Origin: Oscillochloris sp. ZM17-4
GTDB lineage: Bacteria; Chloroflexota; Chloroflexia; Chloroflexales; Chloroflexaceae
Direction: 5' to 3'
DNA length: 42,913 nt
Assembly (NCBI RefSeq): GCF_019599295.1
Contig: NZ_JAIEWN010000036.1
Location: 8,504 to 51,416, forward strand
Made by a program: the position numbers and the translations under genes. Position 1 is the stretch's first letter; every line of letters starts with the position of its first letter. The notes under the pieces were generated by a model. That model saw only the letters and a program-made list of their open reading frames with translations. It was not told the origin of the DNA and made no database searches. Below, piece after piece: positions 1 through 7,612 of the stretch.

Positions 1-16
1 TGGAATGCCATGCACG

Positions 17-49
17 GCAATCTGCAATCCAAAATCTGCAATCTGAAAT
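17..49. repeat. Heptamer repeat arm (GCAATCT type)
   Basis: Short tandem copies of a seven-base unit of the GCAATCT type with small variations. The same unit recurs at about 28185-28255 and 38298-38371. Only one arm is visible; a partner arm could lie before the window start. Confidence 0.6.
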
Positions 50-303
50 GGTATAAGAACATGACGTGGCCCTGGATCGACAGGGCGACGCCCGACGCGG
101 CGAAGACGTGCTACTATACATTGACGGCAGGTCTTCGCCGCTGTGCGGGTGCACCTGACAGCGGATAGCTCGCGGCTGATTGTGTCTCAGGCAGGTTCAT
201 CCAGCTTGACAGTCTGCCCGGCACCCCGACACCCCCACAGCCCTCCAGAGGGCTATGTCGGGCTGTGAGCAAACGGTAAAGCTGAAATCGCCCGATTTGA
301 ACC
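50..303 (+). other. Leader region of the glycosidase gene with inverted repeats
   Basis: No gene is supported in this stretch. It holds an 11-bp inverted repeat (97-107 with 131-141) and a nested hairpin in which 225-231 pairs with 256-262 and 239-244 pairs with 249-254 around a CCAG loop. The structures precede the start codon at 304, so they could form a structured 5' leader or a terminator of an upstream gene. I do not recognise a known riboswitch class: no B12 box, THI box or GEMM core is apparent. Confidence 0.35.
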
Positions 304-2199
304 ATGCCTAAGAATATCTACGCCCTGATAACCCAGATGAGGAGCAACGTGCTGCGAATTGGACGAGCGATAAGCCACCAACGGCGAACCCTTGAGGGTC
401 GCAGGCTATCGGCTATCGGCTATCGGCTATCGGCTATCATCGTGGTTCTGCTCCTGCTGGCCGGGGCGGCCCCGGCCACCCCGGCCCGCGCGCTCGCCCC
501 GCTAGCGCCGGCCGCTGTGCCGGCCAGCCCGCCCTCCTTCGGCCTGAACAGCCACCTGGCCAGCCGCTACCCCGACCCCTCCTCGATGGATGTGCCGGCG
601 AGCATGCTGACCGACCTGGGCGTGACCTGGGTGCGCGAGGACTTCCACTGGCACCGGGTGGAGCCGCGCCCCGACGCCTGGGACTGGACCTTCACCGACG
701 CGGCGATGCGGGCAATCCTCAGCCGCGACATCCAGGTGCTCGGCGTGCTCGGCCCGTCGGTGGGATGGGGCACCCCCTACCCCGGCGACACGCCCAACGA
801 TGTCTCCTACTACCCGCCCGACCCCGACGCCTTCGACGCCTATGTGCGCGCCGTCGTCACCCGCTACCGCCGCTACATCCACCACTGGGAGATCTGGAAC
901 GAGCCGGACCACGGCGTCTTCTGGCGGCCTCAGCCCGACGTGGCGGCCTACACCCGCCTGCTCATCCGCACGGCGGCGACGATCCGCGCGATCGACCCGC
1001 AGGCCCAGGTGGTGCTCGGCGGAATCAACCCCTTCGACACGACCTTCCTGCGCGGCGTGGCCGAGAACGGCGGCTGGGGCAGCTTCGACGTGCTCGGCAT
1101 CCACCCCTACGTGGACCCCTACGGCCCCGAGGACGGCAACCTGATCGCCGCCGCCGACGGCGTGCGCGCCCTGGCCGAGCGCTACGGCAAGCGGCCGATC
1201 TGGGTCACCGAGCTGGGCTGGTCCAGCGGGCCGGGCGACCGCGACAGGGCCGGCCTCACCGATGAGCAGGCCCAGGCCAGCTACCTGGTGCGCTCGATGC
1301 TCGACCTCTGGCAGGCCGGCGTCGAGCGGATCTTCTGGTACAGCTTTAAGGACGACCCTGGCAACCCCTACGGCCTGGTGCGCGCCGGCGCCGGACGGAC
1401 AGACTACCGCTCGCGCAAGCCGGCCTACGACGCCCTGCGCACGCTCAACCAGCAGCTCGCCGGGGCCACCTTCGTCGAGCGGCGCGACCTGTTCACCCGC
1501 GACACCCTGGTCAGCTTCGACAGCCTGCGCGGCTGGCGGCGCACCAGCCAGCCCAACGGCACCCTGCGCCTCAGCGACGCCCAGGCGCACGGCGGCGGGC
1601 TCAGCGCGCAGCTCGACTACAGCTTCACCACGCGCCAGAACGACTACGTCTCCTTCGAGCGCGAGCAGCCCATCCCGCTGCCCGGCCAGCCCTACGCCCT
1701 CGGCGTCTGGGTCTACGGCGACGGCAGCACCCACGGGGTGAAGGTCTGGCTGCGCGACGCCGAGGGCGAGCTGCTGCAGTACGTGCTGGGCAGCGTGGGG
1801 CCGCCGGGCTGGCACTTCATCTCCGCGCCGATCGGCGGGACGGTGGAGCCGGGCAACCACCTGGAGGGCAGGGGCAACAGCCGGCTCGACTTCCCGGCCA
1901 GCCTGCAGGCGGTCGTGCTCGACGATATGGTGGACAGCTTTGTGGGCGGGGGGACGATCTACCTGGACGACCTGAGCGTGATCGGGGGGCACGAGATCTA
2001 CGACCTGCGGCTCCAGCGCGGCGGCGAGTCGCTCGATGTGCTCTGGTCGCCGCCGGGCGCGCGGGTACACCTGAGCACGCGATCGGCGGCGGGCCGCCTG
2101 ATCACACGCGATGGCGTGGAGAGCACGGCGTCGGCCCAGGGCGGGCAGATCACCGTGAACCTCGGCCCGGCCCCGGTCTACCTCATCCACCGGCGATGA
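304..2199 (+). CDS. Secreted clan GH-A-type glycoside hydrolase with C-terminal carbohydrate-binding-like domain
   Basis: A 631-residue protein. Residues about 45-65 form a hydrophobic export signal ending in Ala/Pro-rich sequence, so it is probably secreted or membrane-anchored. A TIM-barrel of the GH5/GH39/GH42 kind follows: HWEIWNEPDH carries the expected acid/base Glu (E200) and PIWVTELGWSS the expected nucleophile Glu (E303). Residues about 390-560 resemble a beta-sandwich carbohydrate-binding module (LYLDD-type ending), followed by a short C-terminal beta domain. The substrate cannot be read from sequence; a polysaccharide glycosidase is the safe call. No good Shine-Dalgarno precedes the ATG, and a Met at residue 12 is an alternative start. 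A five-copy 7-base repeat (404-438) encodes a repeated RLSAIGY segment just before the hydrophobic signal. Confidence 0.8.
   Translation: MPKNIYALITQMRSNVLRIGRAISHQRRTLEGRRLSAIGYRLSAIIVVLLLLAGAAPATPARALAPLAPAAVPASPPSFGLNSHLASRYPDPSSMDVPASMLTDLGVTWVREDFHWHRVEPRPDAWDWTFTDAAMRAILSRDIQVLGVLGPSVGWGTPYPGDTPNDVSYYPPDPDAFDAYVRAVVTRYRRYIHHWEIWNEPDHGVFWRPQPDVAAYTRLLIRTAATIRAIDPQAQVVLGGINPFDTTFLRGVAENGGWGSFDVLGIHPYVDPYGPEDGNLIAAADGVRALAERYGKRPIWVTELGWSSGPGDRDRAGLTDEQAQASYLVRSMLDLWQAGVERIFWYSFKDDPGNPYGLVRAGAGRTDYRSRKPAYDALRTLNQQLAGATFVERRDLFTRDTLVSFDSLRGWRRTSQPNGTLRLSDAQAHGGGLSAQLDYSFTTRQNDYVSFEREQPIPLPGQPYALGVWVYGDGSTHGVKVWLRDAEGELLQYVLGSVGPPGWHFISAPIGGTVEPGNHLEGRGNSRLDFPASLQAVVLDDMVDSFVGGGTIYLDDLSVIGGHEIYDLRLQRGGESLDVLWSPPGARVHLSTRSAAGRLITRDGVESTASAQGGQITVNLGPAPVYLIHRR
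404..438 (+). repeat. Five tandem GGCTATC heptamers inside a coding region
   Basis: Five perfect head-to-tail copies of GGCTATC, at 404, 411, 418, 425 and 432. Because three units make 21 bases, the translation repeats every seven residues (RLSAIGY). No inverted partner array is present nearby, unlike several other heptamer sites in this window. Confidence 0.9.
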
Positions 2200-2794
2200 T
2201 CTCGCCGGGCCGGATGCGGGCGCTGCGCCCCGCGCCCGTATCCCCCATGCGGGCGCTGCGCCCCGCGCCCCGCCCCGGGGGCCAGCCCCCGGGACCCCCG
2301 CTGGGGGCGCGTCGCCCCCCAGACCCCCCGAATCTGATGCTGTACCGTGTGGAGTCCCCGTTGTTTGGCCTGGGCGCGGTGCGGCGAAGCTGTACGCCAA
2401 CAAGTGCCTGTGCCGCGCAGCGGCCCGCCTGTCATGACAACGGGCATTGAAGCCGCCGACCACATCAGATTCGGGGTTCGAAGGGGCGGAGCCCCTCGCG
2501 GGGGTCCAGGGGGCAAGCGCCCCCTGGCGCGGGGTCTGGGGGCGCGCAGCCCCCAGCATGAATACCGCGAGCGTATTCCTGCGGGGTCTGGAGGCGCGCA
2601 GCCCCCAGCATGAATACCGCGAGCGTATTCCTGCGGGGTCTGGAGGCGCGCAGCCCCCAGCATGAATACCGCGAGCGTATTCCCGCGGGGTCTGGGGCGC
2701 GCAGCCCCCAGCATGAATACCGGGAGCGTGTTCCCCTGGCGCGGGTCCGGGGCGCGCAGCCCCGGCGGGGATGCCGGGGCGCGCAGCCCGGGCG
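2200..2794. repeat. GC-rich repeat tract with 52-bp tandem repeats and a 14-bp inverted repeat
   Basis: This gap separates the 3' ends of the glycosidase (+) and SPFH (-) genes. At about 2531-2730 a unit of 51-52 bases is repeated about four times; each copy holds AGCATGAATACC followed by GCGAGCGTATTC, giving an internal AATAC/GTATT inverted repeat. Upstream, CCCCGAATCTGATG (2326-2339) is inverted exactly at 2463-2476 and flanks about 120 bases. Degenerate GGGGCGC/GCGCCCC motifs fill the rest. The open frames here are artefacts of composition; I see no gene. It could be a MITE-like remnant plus tandem expansion. Confidence 0.8.
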
Positions 2795-3706
2795 TCACCG
2801 CCCGTTGGTCGTCGTCGTCGTCGCCAGCAGCTGGTTCAGCATCTGCCGCCCCGGCGGCACAAACGTCACCTTCGCGCCGCTCTCGGTGATGTTCTGCATC
2901 TCCAGGATGGCGAACAGCGTGTCGGCCACCTCCTTGTCGGCGCCGATCGTGTTCAGGGCCTGGCCCAGGATCTGCGGGCGGATGGCCAGCGCCTTGGCGA
3001 ACTCGATCGCCGCCTGGCGCTCGGCGGTGCTGGTGATGATGCTGACCTGGTTCGCCCCATCCTGCTTGATCGCCGAGGTCACCTGGCGCAGCCGGTTGAC
3101 CACCTTGGCCTCGATCTGGCGGATCATGCCCACGTCGCGGAAGTGGACCTTGCGGATGTAGACCGAGCCGAGCTGGTAGCCCCACTCGTTGGACTTGGGC
3201 GAGACCTCGGCGCGCACCGAGCGGCTCATCGCGTGGCGGTTCTCCAGCATCTCGCCGAGCGGCAGGTTGCTGAGCGTGCGCACGACGGCGTTGCTGACGT
3301 TGGCCGCCAGGGAGCCCTGCGGGTCGGCGTTCTTAAACAGGTAGGCCACCGGGTCGCTGATCTTCATCTCGTACCAGGCGCCGATGCCCATGGGCGCGCC
3401 CTCCTCGGAGTTCACCGGCTGGCTGCGCAGGTAGAGCTGGCCGAGCCGCATGTCGAGGACGTAGCGCTTGCCGAAGAAGTTGATGATCAGGGCCGACAGG
3501 CCCATCTTTGTGGGCAGGATGTGCAGCCCCGGCTCGCGGATCACCGCCACCACGTTGCCGAACAGCGTGTAGACGTGGCAGGTGCCCTCGCGCACGATCG
3601 TGTAGATCCCGAACACCTGGCCGATCCCGATGAAGAGCGGCACCAGGATGAAGGACAGCACGAAGGTGATGCCGGCCGCCGTCATGAATGAGATGATCGC
3701 TGTCAC
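2795..3706 (-). CDS. SPFH/Band-7 family membrane protein (second of pair)
   Basis: A 303-residue protein with an N-terminal hydrophobic segment (about residues 5-30), then an SPFH (stomatin/prohibitin/flotillin/HflK) domain and a helical region of the kind that oligomerises in this family. Such proteins scaffold membrane microdomains or regulate proteases; the precise partner here is unknown. Its ATG overlaps the stop of the upstream SPFH gene by four bases (ATGA), which indicates translational coupling and a hetero-oligomeric pair comparable to HflK/HflC in arrangement. No FtsH gene is adjacent. The C-terminus ends in a Thr run followed by NGR. Confidence 0.85.
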   Translation of the reverse strand: MTAIISFMTAAGITFVLSFILVPLFIGIGQVFGIYTIVREGTCHVYTLFGNVVAVIREPGLHILPTKMGLSALIINFFGKRYVLDMRLGQLYLRSQPVNSEEGAPMGIGAWYEMKISDPVAYLFKNADPQGSLAANVSNAVVRTLSNLPLGEMLENRHAMSRSVRAEVSPKSNEWGYQLGSVYIRKVHFRDVGMIRQIEAKVVNRLRQVTSAIKQDGANQVSIITSTAERQAAIEFAKALAIRPQILGQALNTIGADKEVADTLFAILEMQNITESGAKVTFVPPGRQMLNQLLATTTTTNGR

Positions 3707-4698
3707 TTCTCCACCTCCATGATCACCCGCTCGGCCTGGCGGAATAGGTTCAGGCGCACGTTGCGCACGTACGAGGCCAGGGCGCCGGGGCCGCTCTCGC
3801 GCAGGGCGCGCAGCTGCTCGGCCTGGGCCTTCAGCGGCTCCACCTCGGCCTGGGCCTTCAGCGTCTCGATCTCCACCGCCCGCTTCGACTGGACGATCTT
3901 CTGGTCGGCCGAGGCCTGGGCCAGGCTGATGTCCGACGAGACCTGGTTGTGGGCCGTGTTGATCGCCGCCATCGCCGACTCGACCTCGGTCGGCGCGTCG
4001 ATCTCGGTGATCAGCGAGGCGTCGAGGATGATCCCGTAGCGCGCCGGCGACGAGAGGCTCTCGCGGTCCATGTGCTCGTTCAGGTCGCGCAGGTTCTTGC
4101 GCAGGTCGTTGATCGAGACCCCCGAGACCGCGCTGGCGTCGGTCGGCTGCGAGGCCAGCCCGACCGCCGTGCTGGGCGGCGCCTCGAAGTTGGCGATCCG
4201 CTCGCGCAGGATGGAGATGAAGTAGCCCATCACATGCACGATCGGGCTCTTCACGCCGAACAGGTAGGCGTAGAGGTGGCGCTCCGAGACACGGTAGCGG
4301 ATCTGGCCCTTCAGCCCGACGTTCAGCTGGTCCTTGGTGACGGCCTCCAGGAAGGTGCCGCCGTTGTTCGCCCGCGGGTCCTCAAGGTCCAGGGCCATGT
4401 TCACCGTCTGGGTGGCCACCGAGACCTTGTAGATCTTCTCCCAGGGCCACTTGAAGTAGGGGCCGCCGGGCTGGATGACCCGCAGCTGCGGGTAGATGTA
4501 GCGGTCGCGCTCGTCGGGGTGCAGGTACTCGGCGAAGGGGTCCTCGCTGCTGGCCGAGGCGGGCATGCGCTCGGCGCGCCCGAAGACCGTCTTCACCGCG
4601 CGCTCGTTCTGGTTCAGGGTGTAGAAGCTGAGCAGGATGTAGCGGACGAGGAACCATCCGATGAAGCCGGCGATGATGCCCAGGGTTGTGGCAGTCAT
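3703..4698 (-). CDS. SPFH/Band-7 family membrane protein (first of pair)
   Basis: A 331-residue protein with an N-terminal transmembrane segment (about residues 7-27), an SPFH domain (about 28-250) and an Ala/Glu/Lys-rich helical stretch (about 255-310) expected to form a coiled coil. It starts at an ATG preceded by a good GAAAGGAG ribosome-binding site. It is the promoter-proximal gene of a two-gene operon and overlaps the next gene by four bases. By family it should assemble in rings on the membrane; HflK-like is a reasonable structural analogy, but orthology is not demonstrated. Confidence 0.85.
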   Translation of the reverse strand: MTATTLGIIAGFIGWFLVRYILLSFYTLNQNERAVKTVFGRAERMPASASSEDPFAEYLHPDERDRYIYPQLRVIQPGGPYFKWPWEKIYKVSVATQTVNMALDLEDPRANNGGTFLEAVTKDQLNVGLKGQIRYRVSERHLYAYLFGVKSPIVHVMGYFISILRERIANFEAPPSTAVGLASQPTDASAVSGVSINDLRKNLRDLNEHMDRESLSSPARYGIILDASLITEIDAPTEVESAMAAINTAHNQVSSDISLAQASADQKIVQSKRAVEIETLKAQAEVEPLKAQAEQLRALRESGPGALASYVRNVRLNLFRQAERVIMEVEK

Positions 4699-4787
4699 TG
4701 GCGGTGACGCTCCTTTCGAGCATTCCTGGCGATGATTGTGTGCTCCTCCATCATATACGCAGCGCGGGGGATTAGGGTGTCATTCTC

Positions 4788-4837
4788 TTGACGAGTTTCG
4801 CTGCCGGGCCTATACTATATCTAGACAGACTAGACAG
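4788..4837 (+). promoter_or_regulatory. Promoter and likely autoregulatory operator of the toxin-antitoxin operon
   Basis: TTGACG at 4788-4793 and TATACT at 4811-4816 are separated by exactly 17 bases, one of the best sigma70-type promoters in the window. Immediately downstream the octamer CTAGACAG occurs twice (4821-4828 and 4830-4837), overlapping a TCTAGA palindrome. Repeats in this position fit binding by the Phd/YefM antitoxin, which normally represses its own operon; that binding is inferred. Confidence 0.75.
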
Positions 4838-4846
4838 GAGGCATCT

Positions 4847-5107
4847 ATGGCACGAACCTGGCAGCTCCAGGAGGCAAAGAACCGGCTCAGCGAGGTCGTC
4901 GATGAGGCGCTCACCCACGGCCCGCAGATCATCACCCGGCGCGGTATCGAGACGGCCATCGTCCTCTCATACGCAGAGTACCAGCGCCTCGCCCTGAGCC
5001 GTGTCGGGATCTCGACATTTTTCCGCGAGTCGCCCCTGGCTGCAGCGGCCGAGGATCTCGACCTGGCGCGCGACAGCAGCCCGCCCCGCCCCGACATCGC
5101 CCTATGA
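4847..5107 (+). CDS. Phd/YefM-type antitoxin
   Basis: An 86-residue protein beginning MARTWQLQEAKNRLSEVVDEA, the standard Phd/YefM N-terminal DNA-binding fold, followed by ITRRG and a short C-terminal tail expected to wrap the toxin. The start is fixed by AGGAGG at 4836-4841, five bases upstream. The antitoxin comes first and overlaps the toxin start by four bases (ATGA), the usual arrangement. It should neutralise the PIN toxin and repress the promoter at 4788-4816. Confidence 0.9.
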   Translation: MARTWQLQEAKNRLSEVVDEALTHGPQIITRRGIETAIVLSYAEYQRLALSRVGISTFFRESPLAAAAEDLDLARDSSPPRPDIAL

Positions 5108-5526
5108 ACTACCTGCTCGACACAAACATTATCTCGGAGCTGATCGCAAAGCGCCCCAGCCAGCGCGTGATCGACTGGGTCGATGCGCGTGACCCGGACA
5201 GCATCTACCTGAGCGTGATCACGATCGGTGAGATTCAGAAGGGCATCGCGAAGCTGCCGACGTCGGATCGGCGAGATGCGCTCCAGGCATGGCTTGAGGG
5301 CGACCTGCTGGCGCGCTTCTACGGGCGGATTCTGCCCTTGACGACGGAGGTGCTGCTGCGCTGGGGAAAGCTCGTGGGTGAGCTTGAGCGGGTCGGGCGA
5401 CCGCTCCCCGCAATCGACTCACTGCTCGCCGCACTGGCGCTTCAGCACGGCCACGCGCTCGTCACGCGCAACGCGGGCGACTTCGCCGATGCTGGCGTGG
5501 TGATGATCAACCCGTGGGGGGAATGA
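5104..5526 (+). CDS. PIN-domain toxin, VapC/FitB-like ribonuclease
   Basis: A 140-residue PIN domain. The conserved acidic residues expected to bind metal are visible: D6 in LLDTN, E43 in TIGEI, D105 in AIDSLLAA and D126 in RNAGDF. Proteins of this family cleave RNA, often tRNA or rRNA, in a Mg-dependent way; the target here is unknown. It is translationally coupled to the antitoxin. The pairing of PIN toxin with Phd-type antitoxin is common. All catalytic positions are intact, so it is probably active when released. Confidence 0.92.
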   Translation: MNYLLDTNIISELIAKRPSQRVIDWVDARDPDSIYLSVITIGEIQKGIAKLPTSDRRDALQAWLEGDLLARFYGRILPLTTEVLLRWGKLVGELERVGRPLPAIDSLLAALALQHGHALVTRNAGDFADAGVVMINPWGE

Positions 5527-5555
5527 GACCACGATTGTGCAGGAGGCACGATGGG

Positions 5556-5579
5556 AGGGGCGCGTCACAACGCGCCCCT
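5556..5579. terminator. Hairpin between convergent genes
   Basis: AGGGGCGCG (5556-5564) pairs exactly with CGCGCCCCT (5571-5579) around a six-base loop. It lies between the toxin stop and the 3' end of the oppositely oriented cobalamin adenosyltransferase gene, so it can serve both. There is no real T-run on either side. Confidence 0.55.
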
Positions 5580-5605
5580 ATACCCTAATATACCTTGGAC
5601 CGTAC

Positions 5606-6157
5606 CTAGCCCAGCCGGGGGCTGACCCAGGGCACATCGGGGGTGCTCGCGCGGGCGTTGGCGGCGCGGGATGCCACGAAGAGGAAGTCGGAGAGGCGGT
5701 TGAGGTACATCAGCACGTCGGGGCTGATCGCATCCTCGTGGGCCAGGCTGACCGCCCAGCGCTCGGCGCGCCGGCAGATGGTGCGGGCCAGGTGCAGGTG
5801 GGCCGCCGCCGGCGTGCCGCCCGGCAGGATGAACTGCTTGAGCGGCTCCATCTCAGACTCCAGGGAGTCGATCTGGGCCTCTAGGAAGCCGATCTCGGCC
5901 GGGCCGACCCGCGGGATGTTCGCGCCGCCCTCGCCGGGGGTGGCCAGATCCGCGCCGACGACGAACAGCTGGCTCTGCACCTGGCCGAGCAGCTCGTCGA
6001 GGCCGGCCTCCAGCCCGCTGGCCCGGGCCACCCCGATCGCCGCGTTACACTCGTCGGCGGTGCCGTAGGCGTGGACGCGCAGGGCATCCTTGCTCACCCG
6101 CTGCCCGCCCCACAGCCCAGTCTCACCGGCGTCGCCGGTCTTCGTGTAGATCTTCAT
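5606..6157 (-). CDS. PduO-type cob(I)alamin adenosyltransferase
   Basis: A 183-residue protein starting MKIYTKTGDAGETGLWGG, the diagnostic N-terminal ATP-binding motif of PduO/MMAB-type ATP:co(I)rrinoid adenosyltransferases. The helical bundle follows, with the conserved TICRRAERWAV helix and FLFVASRAAN near the C-terminus. It transfers the adenosyl group of ATP to cob(I)alamin, giving coenzyme B12. The ATG at 6157 is chosen because GAGGAGC lies just upstream; a longer in-frame start at 6193 lacks a ribosome-binding site. No other cobalamin genes are adjacent. TGACGAA is repeated twice just upstream. Confidence 0.93.
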   Translation of the reverse strand: MKIYTKTGDAGETGLWGGQRVSKDALRVHAYGTADECNAAIGVARASGLEAGLDELLGQVQSQLFVVGADLATPGEGGANIPRVGPAEIGFLEAQIDSLESEMEPLKQFILPGGTPAAAHLHLARTICRRAERWAVSLAHEDAISPDVLMYLNRLSDFLFVASRAANARASTPDVPWVSPRLG

Positions 6158-6267
6158 TGCGCTCCTCGGTTGACGAATGACGAACGGCCGCACTCAGCAT
6201 ACCATAGCCGCGTAGCGAGCGGAATATGCTACACTGTGCGCAGATACGCGCCCTACTAGGAAGAGCC

Positions 6268-6801
6268 ATGGAGCTGACCGAGACGCGCGCCGACGGGCTG
6301 GGCACCAGCGCGGCGCGCAAGGCCCGCATGCACGTCGCCCGCTTGCCGGGGCCGCACAACGCGCTGTGGTACTGGCCGCAGCTCGCCGGCGGCTACCTGC
6401 GGGTGATCCGTAATGGATTGCTGATCCAGGTGGCCCGCTACACGCCCTTCCTCGCGCTCAAGGGTGCGATCTATCGCCTGCTGGGGGCGAAGGTCGGCCG
6501 CCACACCAGCGTCGGCCTGATGGTCATGCTCGACGTCTTCTTCCCCCAGGACGTGACGATCGGCGACGAGTGCGTGGTCGGCTACAACACGACGATCCTC
6601 TGCCACGATGTGACCCGCGGCGAGTGGCGGCGCGGCCCGGTGCTGATCGGCGACAATGTCACCATCGGGGCGAACTGCACCATCCTGCCCGGCGTGATGA
6701 TCGGCGACGGGGCCACCGTCTCGGCCATGAGCCTAGTCAACCGCGACGTGCCCGCCGGGGCCTTCGTGGGCGGGGTGCCGATACAGCGCCTGCGGCGCTG
6801 A
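6268..6801 (+). CDS. Left-handed beta-helix (hexapeptide-repeat) acyltransferase
   Basis: A 177-residue protein. Residues about 65-170 show hexapeptide-repeat periodicity (VGRHTSVG, VTIGDECVVG, VLIGDNVTIGANCTI, VMIGDGATVSAMSLV), the signature of trimeric LbH acyltransferases, and it ends FVGGVPIQRLRR, typical of the family. The N-terminal 60 residues contain an aromatic helix (NALWYWPQ). Acetyl-CoA transfer to a sugar or antibiotic-like hydroxyl is likely, but the acceptor is unknown. The start at 6268 has AGGAAG four bases upstream; an upstream in-frame ATG at 6226 is less likely. Confidence 0.82.
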   Translation: MELTETRADGLGTSAARKARMHVARLPGPHNALWYWPQLAGGYLRVIRNGLLIQVARYTPFLALKGAIYRLLGAKVGRHTSVGLMVMLDVFFPQDVTIGDECVVGYNTTILCHDVTRGEWRRGPVLIGDNVTIGANCTILPGVMIGDGATVSAMSLVNRDVPAGAFVGGVPIQRLRR

Positions 6802-6805
6802 TCTC

Positions 6806-6871
6806 AATGTTGAATGTTGAATGTTGAATGCTGAATTGAGCACCACCATTCAACATTCAACATTCAACATT
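6806..6871. repeat. Inverted heptamer array (TTGAATG / ATTCAAC)
   Basis: Starting five bases after the acyltransferase stop, units of TTGAATG run to about 6830. After 17 bases the exact reverse complement (ATTCAAC units) runs 6848-6871. The arms pair perfectly over 24 bp. The element ends just before the GGAGG ribosome-binding site of the next gene at 6884, so it fills the gap between two co-directional genes. Confidence 0.92.
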
Positions 6872-6883
6872 GCCGGAGGCACA

Positions 6884-7528
6884 ATGCTGCGCCTGATCGA
6901 CTGGGTGTACGGGCTGATCACCAAGAGCCCGCTGATCTTCTGGGCCTGTATGGCCGCCAACGCCCTGGGCGTCGTGTGGGGCGGGGTGGTCTGGTACGGC
7001 CCGCAGATGCTCGCCTCGCCGCTGTGGGCCTGGCCCTTCATCCCCGACTGCCCCGAGGCGGCGCTGTGGGCCACGGTGGCCTTCCTGCTGCTGCGCTACG
7101 GACGGGCGCGCGGCTGGTTCACGGCCTTCGCCGCCTTCGGCTGCATCAAGTATGGGATCTGGACGCTTATGTTCTGGGCGAAGCACTGGAGCGTGGCCGG
7201 CTTTGGCGACCCCGAGCTCCCGCTTGAGCTGATGCTCTTCGTCTCGCACATGGGCCTGACCGCCGAGGGCGTGCTGCTGGCGACGCGGATCGGCCCGCTG
7301 GCCCTGCCGCTGCGCCTGGGCGTGATCGGCTGGTTCGCCCTGTCGATCTTCGTCGACTATGGGCTCGGCTTCTTCCCGCCGCTGACCTACGCCGTCCCCG
7401 AGGCCTATGTCTTCTGGGTGGCCACGGCGCTGACCACGCTGCTCGGCGCGGCCCTGCTGCTGATGCCGACGCCGGCGCTCGCCCCCCTGTCCCTCTCCCA
7501 AGCGCCGAAGGGCGGGCAGGGGGGGTGA
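6884..7528 (+). CDS. DUF1405 family integral membrane protein (YpjA-like)
   Basis: A 214-residue polytopic membrane protein with about six hydrophobic segments. The FIPDCPEAALWATVAFLLL stretch and the FGCIKYGIWT motif match the conserved features I associate with DUF1405 proteins such as Bacillus YpjA. Function is unknown for the family. The ATG at 6884 is supported by GGAGG at 6875-6879; an upstream ATG at 6821 lies within the heptamer repeat and is rejected. The C-terminal 20 residues (SLSQAPKGGQGG) are low complexity. Probably co-transcribed with the upstream acyltransferase. Confidence 0.82.
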   Translation: MLRLIDWVYGLITKSPLIFWACMAANALGVVWGGVVWYGPQMLASPLWAWPFIPDCPEAALWATVAFLLLRYGRARGWFTAFAAFGCIKYGIWTLMFWAKHWSVAGFGDPELPLELMLFVSHMGLTAEGVLLATRIGPLALPLRLGVIGWFALSIFVDYGLGFFPPLTYAVPEAYVFWVATALTTLLGAALLLMPTPALAPLSLSQAPKGGQGG

Positions 7529-7612
7529 GCGCCGACGACATCCCATGAGATAAATCACGACCCTCTCGTTTATTAGGCACCATAAAAGGGCTGGTAAACG
7601 GGGGGGCGGGCG

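Noticed and set aside
97-262. Known riboswitch (cyclic di-GMP, cobalamin, TPP) upstream of the glycosidase
   Set aside because: Hairpins exist, but none of the conserved core sequences of these classes could be found.
2463-2500. GGTTCGAA resembling a tRNA T-loop
   Set aside because: The flanks do not make a five-base T-stem, and no acceptor, D or anticodon arms can be drawn around it.
502-2559. A 685-codon open frame on the minus strand opposite the glycosidase
   Set aside because: It is a shadow of the real plus-strand gene in GC-rich DNA. Its translation is Ala/Gly/Arg/Val-rich without family motifs, while the plus strand has clear catalytic motifs.
2531-2730. Repeated 52-base units considered as a CRISPR array
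   Set aside because: The repeats are directly adjacent, with no unique spacers, and no cas genes are nearby.
2178-3185. Longer minus-strand frame covering the repeat tract and part of the SPFH gene
   Set aside because: It is out of frame with the SPFH domain and its product is Pro/Gly/Arg-rich repeat translation.
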